From Dendrolimus kikuchii (Eukaryota; Arthropoda; Insecta; Lepidoptera; Lasiocampidae): DNA of 64,000 nt. The DNA lies in the NCBI GenBank assembly GCA_019925095.2, contig CM034407.1:17428710-17492709 (forward strand), given 5' to 3'. Every line of letters begins with the position of its first letter. Positions within the stretch are counted from its first letter, which is position 1. Position numbers and translations under genes: made by a program. The notes under the pieces are model-generated. The model did no database searches. It had not been told where the DNA came from and saw nothing but the letters and a program-made list of their open reading frames with translations. Below are positions 55,469-64,000 of the stretch, in pieces.

Positions 55469-56020
55469 CTAGTGGTTGCAAGTGGTCGAAATTCGACCAT
55501 AATAATTTTTTGGCAAAGACTATACTTCTATAATCACAGATTTCGCCAAGGCTACACTGTTACAAAGAGTATGAGTGTGTGTGTCAAATACATGGTAGTG
55601 TGTAATGTTTTTTTTATTGATTTAATGTATTTTTTATGCATAATTTAAAAAAAAAGCAGTCGTCGCTTCTACTCTATATCTTATACTAATATATGAAGCT
55701 GAAGAGTTTGTTTGCTTGAACGCGTTAATCTTAGGAACTACTGGTCTGATTTAAAAAATTCTTTCAGTTTTAGATAGTCCATTTATCGAGGAAGGCTTAT
55801 AGGCTATATGTATCATCACGCTAAGACCAATAGGAGCGAAGCACCAATGAGGAATGTTTCAAAATCGGGGGGTTTTTTTTACTTACTTTTTTTAACTATT
55901 CCACGCGAACGAAGTCGCGGGCAGAAGCTAGTAAACTATAAGTGTGCGAAATTTCATACTCCTCTGTTCGCGCAATTTTCGTAAAAAGGGGTACAAAGTT
56001 TTCACGTATTAACGTATAGA
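55469..56020 (-). mobile_element. Helitron-like element (family L), split by a family K Helitron
   Basis: 55,469-55,678 and 55,932-56,020 together match 38,074-38,402. The palindrome GGTCGAAATTCGACC is at 55,483-55,497. Confidence 0.7.
55679..55931 (+). mobile_element. Helitron-like element (family K), inserted in family L
   Basis: Starts TCTTATACTAATATATGAAG and ends GCGGGCAGAAGCTAG, between A (55,678) and T (55,932) of the host repeat. The uninterrupted host at 38 kb reads CTCTATACAAACTATAAG across the site. Confidence 0.85.
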
Positions 56021-56175
56021 TTATAAATTATCGGGTTGTTGATTCCTGCAACTATTACGTCACGTACATATACGTTTAATACATATTTTTATTATGTACT
56101 ACTACTGAATATAATACCATGAACATAGACAAACAGACAAATAAATAGTTGAGTTTTCTTTTCACCATAATTTTT

Positions 56176-56492
56176 ATCCGTGCAGGAACGGAGAAAGAAT
56201 ACAATTTCCTGCGGCCGGGCGGCCTGTCGTAAGAGGCGATAAAACAACCCACAGGCAGGTGGTAGGGTGTTTGCCCGACTTAATGGCTACTACCCCTGGT
56301 CTAAAGCATGTCGCCATAACAACCTTGAGTTGTGTTCCGGCATTAGTGACCAGGTTCCGGTCTCCCTTAAGAGAGTAGCAGCGCATTTGTAGCACCTTTT
56401 GTGTTGCAAATGTCCATAGGCGATGGTAACCGCTTTCCATCAAGTGGGCTGTCTGCCTGTCTGCTGAACTCCTGTAATAAAACATAAAAAAA
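56176..56492 (+). mobile_element. A-family retroposon, full length, with direct flanking repeat
   Basis: Complete plus copy. GAGTTTTCTTTTCACCATAA (56,152-56,171) recurs as GAGTTTTCTTTCACCATAA (56,507-56,525), consistent with a long target-site duplication. Confidence 0.85.
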
Positions 56493-56586
56493 TGGTGATT
56501 TCTTACGAGTTTTCTTTCACCATAATGGCTCCAGAACCTTATGACAAATGTATAAAGGAGTACTTAATAGGTAAACATTTAGTACA

Positions 56587-56850
56587 TCTATATATATAAT
56601 AAAACTGTAGAGGTCGAATTTCTGTACAATGAAAAAAAAATGCTAAAGACCGAGCCAGGAGGGTGTAAGAAGTGAAATAGAACTAATTTAGATTTTTTTT
56701 TAATTTTTTGTCTGTCTGTTTGTACGGGTTAATCTCCGAAACGACTGAAACGATTTAAATAAAATTTTGTATAGTGGTAGCTTATATCCCTGGTCAACAT
56801 ATAGGATACTTTTGATCCCGAAAAGTTAAAGAGTTCGCGTGGGATAGTTA
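56587..56850 (+). mobile_element. Helitron-like element (family N), 3' end lost
   Basis: Starts TCTATATATATAATAAAACT and parallels 47,480-47,740. No CTAG terminus. Confidence 0.6.
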
Positions 56851-57162
56851 AAAAAACTTTAATTACTTAAACAGCTTATTATTTTTTTATTTATTTAAGG
56901 CACACCAACAGCACACACGTTATTATGTTACATTACAAATCCTTTAATATAAAAGTTCTGATGTGCGGACCTATTAAAGGAGTGCACAGCATTTACAATT
57001 GGAATGTCAATTACTAATATCTTAATTAATTAATGTCAATATTACGCATGTGTCAAGTACAAATATAGTTAAAAGTAATGAATGAATAATGTCGAATATT
57101 ATACAACGTATGCACCTAATTAAGTATTGATATTGCCGGTATCATCATACAATAAAACAATA
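56851..57162. other. AT-rich spacer
   Basis: No gene or repeat recognised. Confidence 0.35.
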
Positions 57163-57276
57163 ATAGGCTATATATCATCACGCTAAGACCAATAGGAGCG
57201 AAGTGCCAATGAAGAATATTTCAAAATCAGGGTTTTTTAACTATTCCACGCGGACGAAGTCGCGGGCAGAAGCTAG
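57163..57276 (+). mobile_element. Helitron-like 3' half (family K)
   Basis: GGCTATATATCATCACGCTA to GCGGGCAGAAGCTAG before T. Confidence 0.65.
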
Positions 57277-57649
57277 TCTACAGCATACATCCAAATAGAA
57301 CCCCATTTACGTGAGTATCAAAATTAGAAATCAATTTGCTAGTTGTTCCACCAATACGGACGGTTCCTCGCTTCAGGAGTTCGTGATATTAATTAAGACT
57401 TCTCAATACCTATTCCTCAACAAATTAGTTTGGCAAAGTTTAGTTTCCAATAGTAGACCGACGGGTAATTGGTAACCTCTATATATTGAGAACTGCTGTG
57501 AGCAATTATTCGGTTCATTTGTCCTGGAATATGGTTGGTCATATTAGCTGGGTTTATTTATTGCCGTCCGTATATTAAAAGGAAAATATATGATTTTAAT
57601 TTAAACTTCACATAATATTAAAAAAAAAATAAAAAAAAGCCGTTATATA
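57277..57649. other. Unassigned stretch
   Basis: No gene or repeat recognised. Confidence 0.35.
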
Positions 57650-57748
57650 CTGTTATGGTCTGGGTGCCTGGAATCGGCCTCAGAGTGATCCATAAACACA
57701 AGCATTACTTTCTTAGCTTGGGAGTGTACGATGTTTGTCTATGGATTT
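57650..57748 (+). mobile_element. tRNA-derived SINE (family J), 3' half
   Basis: TTATGGTCTGGGTGCCTGGA through CTTAGCTTGGGAGTGTAC. The head is absent. Confidence 0.65.
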
Positions 57749-57795
57749 AAAAATAAATTCTGCTCTATAATTGACCATAGGCACAAACGTAAAAG

Positions 57796-58031
57796 TGCAA
57801 AAGTGGATGGATGCAGAAGTCGTGGACGGCCACGACACACCTTCCATAATTAAATTGATGGTGTACTAGCAGAAGGTGATGTCAGGAGCCTTAAGAACAG
57901 ACGAGCGTGCATGACAAGAGTTATGAATGTCAAAGAAGCAAGTGAGGTGTGTAAGAATAAGCCTGAATGGCGCTCTGTTGTTCGTGCCTACCCCGCAAGG
58001 GAACTGGCGTGAAGTTATGTATGTATGTAGG
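57796..58031 (+). mobile_element. RTE-B LINE 3' end, truncated
   Basis: KVDGCRSRGRPRHTFHN, with ID.VLAEGDVRSLKNRRACM and onward to the stop, and a (TATG)n tail. Confidence 0.8.
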
Positions 58032-58119
58032 TAAAAACTCCGTAAATAATCTCTATTATAAAATTCTGAACATGCTGTTGGTGCCACCTATTATTTCTCA
58101 ATTGGCAATTGTGCTTTGG

Positions 58120-58460
58120 GTTTATAGCGTCTTGCAACCCCCGTATGTTGCCGTCGCTCGCTCGGCGCGTGAGTCAGTACGTTGTCAAACGCCACGCTGC
58201 CGCGACGCACGTCACTAGTATCGCACCCGCATAACTACAAGCTAGTTTAGCTATCGAAGATTTCCGCGTCCAGTTACCTAGTAACTAGGACAACCGCCTC
58301 AAACAATTAAAAACTTATGTGGTCAGTGTATCTGCGTCCCTTGCACCCCGGGGCTCATGTTGAAGGGCTTCGCCACCTGTATGGCCACGTAATAAGCAGC
58401 GGCAGACCCCCCTGAACCAGCGCTGTCGTGGCCTGGTGGCTGACTGCGAGGTAAGTGCGA
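58120..58460. other. Small GC-rich island of unknown function
   Basis: 58,130-58,215 and 58,335-58,455 are clearly more GC-rich than the surroundings. On the minus strand TTTCGCACTTACCTCGCAG at 58,452-58,470 looks like a splice acceptor before an open frame of ~43 codons (ATRPRQRWFRGVCRC..) to a stop near 58,318. On the plus strand the same place reads GAG|GTAAGTG, a donor consensus. No protein family recognised, so neither reading is called as an exon. Confidence 0.3.
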
Positions 58461-58672
58461 AATTCTATATTCTCCGGGCACCAGTTCTTAATTGGGGAAT
58501 AAGGGATGGTCATACATTGAACACATAACCCCCTACCCGCGGAGATTGCGTGATTGCGTATCCAATACCGTGTCTGTAACATTGAAGCTATTTCAAAAAC
58601 CACAACTGGAATAGTCTATACAAACGATCGAGAACACGATGATTTTTTTAGATTTCTTGTCTTGTCTTTAAA

Positions 58673-58896
<224 letters not shown>

Positions 58897-58899
<3 letters not shown>

Positions 58900-59135
58900 A
58901 ATCGACAGGCAAACGCACATATTGTATATCCTCAAACTAAGCAAATTACGCTTATGTTATGGGTAACAAATATACAACGAACTACTCTGGGGCCGATCCC
59001 AGACACACAGACCATATGCAATAGCGAAGAAAATACGTCTCCGAAATTTTTTATGCCAGGAACCGAACTCGGAACCTCTGCATTGCAATGAGGTAGACCG
59101 TCAAAAACTTAGCCTGTTCAACCACAGAGGCTGTA
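58897..59135 (-). mobile_element. tRNA-derived SINE (family J), near full length
   Basis: The complement contains the A-box region (CCTCTGTGGTTGAACAGGC), the B box changed to GAGTTCGGTTCC, and TGTGTGTCTGGGATCGGCC. The (TG)n-(CGTG)n array abuts its 3' end. Confidence 0.75.
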
Positions 59136-60296
59136 AATCCGTGGTCATAAGATACATTATTTTATCAAAGAATATATAAAGGTATCCAAAGGGAGATATC
59201 TGCAGCAAGAACGCACTGGCATAGAATAGAACCGAGCGACTGATATATACGTCTGAGGAAGATGAATCACATTTCCTCACTTACAAATATAAGCACTGGG
59301 GAAAAAAGACGCGCGTTTCTTAAATTCAACATAAATACCTTTCCTTTTCGCAAAAAAACAGGACTTAGAATTTCATCTTATCTGTCCAAAACTCTTTCGG
59401 TCTTATTCCTCGAGTGAAAGTAAGTTTGAACTTTAGTTCAAACTTAATCTAACTCTATGAATACGACCGTTAATGTATAGGTAGGATATGTCTCGCCTTT
59501 GTTATGAATGAAGAGTTAGAGTACCTAGTATCGGAATTATTAGCCAAGAAACAATAAAAATTTATGAGCGTAAATGGCCATTTTCGGTTATAATTTAGCT
59601 TATAAAATCGTATTTCCATCCGTCTGTCTTTATACATATATCACAATATTTTTCACGAAACCCCAGCAGGTTTTTATTTATATTGATGACATTTTCAGGA
59701 AAGTATATTTATTTTGTACCGCTATATAATGCTATAGTAAAATCATAAGAAGAAACTAAGGGTACCCCTCATAATATATAGGTATACTTAGCAGATATTT
59801 TTGAAGTGAAACTTCTTTAGAATCGTTGTGATTTGAAACTCGATTAAACGAAAAAGCGACACTAAAAAGAAATAAACATATAAATCTATAAGACTTAGCC
59901 TGCGAGAGAATGAGATAGAATACATAATATTTAATAATTTAAACACTACGCTCACACAGATAGAAATGTTTAGAAGTTGTTCGTTAATACTTCGAATTTC
60001 GTGTTTAAACGCTTAATTAAATTATAACGAGATAATATATCAAATGTGACGACACGAAATATAGAATCCCTACACTCCTTGTCACACTTTGTTTCACTTC
60101 ATCATACGTTTTATATAAATTAACAGACGGGGATCCAATCATCAAAACTATTAAGACCCAAACCCAGCAAAAACCAGCTGCCAGACCTCAAGACACTGTG
60201 AGCTCTTTCTGCGTACAACGGAACACAAACCAACTTGACTTATAATTACTTTTATTTTTCCTTCCACCCATTATAATATTATATAAAATTATTAGA
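59136..60296. other. Apparently unique intergenic DNA
   Basis: No reading frame over 60 codons with protein-like content and no repeat shared within the window. Confidence 0.4.
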
Positions 60297-60372
60297 GCTA
60301 GGCATGTTTGCTGAAGAGTTTCTTGCGCCGCTTCTTCTCTTCAAGCCATAACATGTTGCGAAGCGGTAGTAA
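60297..60372 (+). repeat. Family G repeat fragment
   Basis: TAGGCATGTTTGCTGAAGAG through ACATGTTGCGAAGCGGTAG. Confidence 0.6.
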
Positions 60373-60486
60373 ATTAGATTAGGCTCCTATAGAGTAAATC
60401 ACAACCATAAACAAAATTAAAATTAAATAATTAAAATTAACAAGTTGGTGGTAGGCTAAATAAAACTTTAACAATACTCGTTGATA

Positions 60487-60612
60487 CTTGACATCTTTGT
60501 CTTCCGTGATCACGGCCACTGAAAAGTGGCCGAAACGTCAAACGAAAATCCAAAATCAAATAAAATTACCGCGCTTAAAACCGTTAAAACGTAATTTTAT
60601 TACCTTAAAATA
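60487..60612 (+). repeat. Dispersed repeat AA
   Basis: CACTGAAAAGTGGCCGAAAC.. and TACCGCGCTTAAAACCGTT match the complement of 52,486-52,660. Confidence 0.55.
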
Positions 60613-60906
60613 CTTTCATTAAAATTTTATTATTTGTTAGTTTAAGATTCATTGCTGAAATACTGCTAGAGCGTTTTAAATGGTTGCGACATCGTGCTTT
60701 GTTCAATATTCAACTGAGCGTTTCGGTTTATAAAAACGCGGCGTTTTTCAGACCAAGTGCATAATTTCTTCAATAATGAGAAGTTTAAGACAAACACCAT
60801 CACTCAACCTTGTGACACGCAATCACAAATAGATTGTGTACAAATCGGAATGGCTTACCAATCATATTATAGACATTTTCTTTTGACAATCATTTATATT
60901 GTAATA
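60613..60906. other. Spacer
   Basis: A 66-codon frame at 60,757-60,957 runs into the neighbouring Helitron arm and is not a gene. Confidence 0.35.
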
Positions 60907-61200
60907 CTAGCTGTGCCCGCGACATCGTCCGCGTGGATTTTTCTCGGAAAACCCTAATTTTAAAAGTATCCTAAGTTACTCGTTATAATATCAGCTATCT
61001 GCCAGTGAAATTCTCGTCAAAGTCAGTCCAGCTGTTTCAAAGATTAGGTGAAATAAATGGTTTTAATATTTTTTTCGCGGAACCCTAATTTTAAAAGTAG
61101 CCTAAGTTACTTTTTATAATATCAGCTATCTGCAAGTGAAAGTCCTGACAAAATCGGTCCAGTCGTTTCAGAGATCAGCCGGAGCATCCAACAGACAAAA
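60907..61200 (-). mobile_element. Helitron-like element (family Y) with internal duplication
   Basis: The 3' end CTAGCTGTGCCCGCGACATC is on the left. Two ~120-bp units (about 60,947-61,045 and 61,075-61,180) share ACCCTAATTTTAAAAGTA, CCTAAGTTACT and AATATCAGCTATCTGC. Confidence 0.6.
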
Positions 61201-61377
61201 AGTCTGAATTATCACCCCTAATTTTTTCACAATTCACACCCCTAATTTTTATTTTGACATTACAAACACTTCTATTTTATTTAACTGTGTACATAATAAG
61301 AAACTGTAATGAAAACAAATACCCTAAATAAATATTGTATTCAGTGCTTGGAATTACGTTTTATAAATATAATGCCA

Positions 61378-61575
61378 CTAGCTTCTGCCCGCGACTTCGT
61401 CCGCGTAGAATAGTAAAAAAAAAATATTGTTCTTAGCGTGATAATATATCGCCTATGGCCTTCCTCGATAAATGGGCTATCCAACACTGAAAGAATTTTT
61501 CAAATCAGACCAGTAGTTCCTAAGATTAGCGCGTTCATACAAATAAACTCTTCAGCTTTATATATTAGTATAAGA
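61378..61575 (-). mobile_element. Helitron-like element (family K)
   Basis: CTAGCTTCTGCCCGCGACTT at the left; TATATTAGTATAAGA at the right, i.e. 5' TCTTATACTAATATA on the minus strand. Confidence 0.75.
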
Positions 61576-62049
61576 TTTGATCACAAATTTTGTATGTCAG
61601 GAGACCATATTAGCAATTTCTTTGGATGCCTGTTTGTTCCTTCTTCAGAAATTAGTTTACCTCTTACAAATATTGATCTTAAGAATTGACTGATTATCAT
61701 GAAATTTGGTAAATATGTGGTTACCTAATTATGTAGTTTGGTAACAGGGAAGAACATAATTATAATGTATTAATTAGCAAAAAGCGGTGCTTTAGGAGGG
61801 CTCGCGAAATTTTCTACCTAGTAATAATAATTTTTAAAATCATTCCCGGAGTATTTTTTACTAAACCACATTCTGTCTACATGTTTACATCGATATTAGT
61901 TCTTTAGTTTTCGAACAGATGGCGTTAGGAATACAATAAAATTCTAATGACTAAAAGAATCTATCTTCATTTTTTTAAATGTATATAAAATAAAAAAATT
62001 ATGATAGATAACACATCTAGAAATAAATTGAAGTTACTATATCAAAGCC
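61576..62049. other. Unassigned stretch
   Basis: No gene or repeat recognised. Confidence 0.35.
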
Positions 62050-62345
62050 CAAATATGAAAGTGTGATAGTTTCTTAGTGAATTGTATCACAAAAAGCTTT
62101 TTTAAAAAGGTTTTTAAATACAAGCTTTTGACATCGTGAATATCATGTAGCAGCAGAGTGCTAGCCAAGACAAATAAAACGAGCCCAAACACGACGGTTC
62201 TATCTTGTTTCGTACAGGAGTTCCTATAGCCACCTTCCGACTCCATCATCAGATCAGCTCTATGGTACACCATTTATTGCATTGTCACGCGATATACATA
62301 TGCGTGCAAAATTTCAGCTCAATCGGAAACCGGGAAGTTGTTAAA
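62050..62345 (-). repeat. Dispersed repeat V, copy 2
   Basis: Parallels 43,100-43,340 with scattered substitutions. Confidence 0.5.
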
Positions 62346-62699
62346 ATTTAACTTGTAAGATTCCACTCGAACTTACATACATACATAGGTACAACCATTG
62401 CAAGTTAAATAAAAGCTTGTAAAATGCATAGAATGTGGGACAGTGCTAGGGCTCGCTTCGGTCGTCCTGATTATAAGCAAGATTTGTGCAAATGTCAGAT
62501 TGAACAAAATTAGGGATCCCAGCCACAGCAGAGTCCAAAAATACAAACTTTGCAATTTCTGTCTGTCTACTCACGCATCGTGCAAAAAGTAAAGGTTGGT
62601 GTAGCAAGTGTCTATAGGCGGCGGTAACCACTTTCCATCCATCTGGAGGGTCTACCTAAAAAAGACACCTCCTCAATCAGTACCGCACTCTATAATAAA

Positions 62700-63293
62700 G
62701 ACATACAATAATAATAATAAGACCCAGCCTTGGCCCCTCGGAACTGACTCCGGGGGCCAAGGCAAGGCCCCCGCCTTCGTGCTTGCCTTAGCCACGACAC
62801 GGAGTGGAAATCGCTAGAGCTCAGATTCAAGCTCCAGGGTTGGAAGTGGTAAATGGCATAACATCAGAAGCAGCTTTGCTGAACCTGCAGCCCACATCTC
62901 TACACCAACTAGCCACTCACACCCATGTTGCCCCTGTCTTCTATGGCATTTATAGGGGCCCATGTAGGGAATGGCGAATCATTATCTGCCCAGTTTTCCA
63001 TGTTCCCCGAACATTGCGACGGGCAGACGCCATAGTGCTAGCAGTTCACCCCAATAGCCCGGTACTTTTTGTTCTCATTTCCCACAATAGTCCTACACTG
63101 GCCGGGGCTTGTTCTTGTGTGCATTTTTATGTGGTGTAGACAGGGATAATCGCCGGTCAGTGTTACACCACATATAGATTAAATTTGTCAAAGGGCTTCT
63201 ACGTGTTGGCCTTCCCATGTTCCCACGCAAGTCCTCTAAAACTTCGGGCCATTTTTATGGCCCGTGGTCTCTAGAGACATACAATAATAATAA
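62700..63293 (+). mobile_element. Retroelement 3' region bounded by GACATACAATAATAATAA repeats
   Basis: The same 18-mer lies at 62,700-62,717 and 63,276-63,293. The ~560 bp between are GC-richer, with GGGGCCAAGG-type inverted words and a 111-codon plus frame (62,804-63,139) without recognised motifs. Either the 18-mers are a target duplication, or both are (ATA)n-type tails of related LINE 3' ends. Confidence 0.45.
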
Positions 63294-63441
63294 AAAAATT
63301 ATTTCATAGCCATTACAACATAGTCGTGTTACAAGTAAAAGGTACAAAAAAGACGGAATTCTCCAAAGAAATGCAAGCTGTAAAGTCAGGTGGTTGCCAA
63401 GACTCCGCACTACTCTGAAATAGTTCGAACCCAAGTAACTT

Positions 63442-63967
63442 ATCCGTGTAGAAACGGAAAAGAATACAGTTTCCTGCAGCCAAGCGGCCTGTCGTAAGCA
63501 GTGACTCACAACAAGGTGGTAGGGTATTTTCCCGACTGGATGGCTACCACCCCTGATCTAAAGTATGCCGCCATATCAACCGTTTTTTTTTATTGCAGGA
63601 GATCAGCAGACAGGCAGACGGCCTCTCGATGGAAAGCGGTTACCATCGCCTATGGACATTTGCAACAGCAAAGTTGCTACAAATGCGCTGCTGCTCTCTT
63701 AAGGAAGACTGGAACCTGGTCACTAATGCCGGAACACAACTCAAGGTTGTTATGGCGACATACTTTAGACCAGGGGTGGTAACCATCCAATCGGCCAAAT
63801 GCCCTACCACCTGGTAACCTTGAGTTGTGTTCCGGTATTAGTGGCCAGGTTCCAGTCTCCCTTAAGAGAGTAGCAGCACATTGGTAGCAGCTTTGGTGTT
63901 ACAAATGTCCATAACGGTAACGGCTTTCCATCAGCGCCATCTGCCTCTCTACTAAATTCATGCAATA
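63442..63967 (+). mobile_element. A-family retroposon, split by an inverted A copy
   Basis: 63,442-63,581 and 63,816-63,967 are the two halves of a plus copy (a 5' variant with some deletions). The break lies at CAACC|TTGAG of the family sequence. Confidence 0.8.
63582..63815 (-). mobile_element. A-family retroposon, 5' truncated, nested in opposite orientation
   Basis: It runs from the poly-A complement (GTTTTTTTTTATTGCAGG) to CCACCTGGT, lacking the first ~100 bp. AACC at 63,578-63,581 and 63,816-63,819 is the likely target-site duplication. Confidence 0.8.
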
Positions 63968-64000
63968 AAAAAACTGAAACATGAGTTTGAGAATCGAGTA

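Noticed and set aside
62804..63139. 111-codon plus frame as a gene
   Set aside because: It lies inside a segment bounded by direct repeats, has no recognised motif, and is more likely a LINE 3' UTR.

Overview
The window looks like about 64 kb of AT-rich lepidopteran (moth or butterfly) genomic DNA. I see no bacterial operons, tRNA or rRNA genes, CRISPR arrays or convincing host protein-coding genes. The lepidopteran call is an inference from recognising several dispersed repeat types: tRNA-derived SINEs with intact A and B boxes, RTE-clade LINE 3' ends with (ATGT)n tails, CR1/Jockey-like LINE 3' ends with the GATCGCT..AGCGATAAG stem motif, and Helitron-like elements ending in CTAG|T. Nearly all short open frames are fragments or antisense shadows of these repeats.

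Layout. 1-2,987: the 5' part of a minus-strand BEL/Pao LTR retrotransposon, with a 319-bp LTR and one reading frame of 799 codons (gag, two CCHC knuckles, aspartic protease) still open at the window edge. 3.4-5.4 kb: a TIR element and a solo Pao-type LTR split by a LINE fragment. 6-20 kb: the ~315-bp A-family retroposon (recurring throughout), RTE and R1/R2-like LINE ends, a truncated mariner transposase, two SINE families, several Helitrons and a 590-bp pyrimidine-rich minisatellite inside one Helitron. 20-36 kb: a second solo-LTR candidate, tandem Helitrons, a Jockey/CR1-like LINE tail, and a block where three related poly(A) retroelements lie head to tail, each bounded by the same 12-13-bp motif. 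36-58 kb: many RTE 3' ends, Helitrons (one inserted in another), a GC-rich MITE with 23-bp perfect TIRs, and nested A copies. 58-64 kb: a 220-bp alternating purine-pyrimidine tract, a small GC-rich island, and a second nested A-in-A insertion.

What works together. The only protein-coding logic is that of transposons: Pao Gag/PR, LINE ORF2 C-termini, and a mariner DNA-binding domain. All but the Pao frame are truncated or frameshifted. The non-autonomous families (A-element, tRNA SINEs, MITEs, short Helitrons) would have depended on enzymes encoded elsewhere. The most informative observations are the natural before/after comparisons: a Helitron inside a second repeat whose uninterrupted copy is also present, nested retroposons with visible target-site duplications, and the triple insertion sharing one target motif.

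Coordinates of repeat boundaries were read by eye by comparing copies within the window, and most carry an uncertainty of a few bases. Clade names rest on motif recognition, not on a database search.
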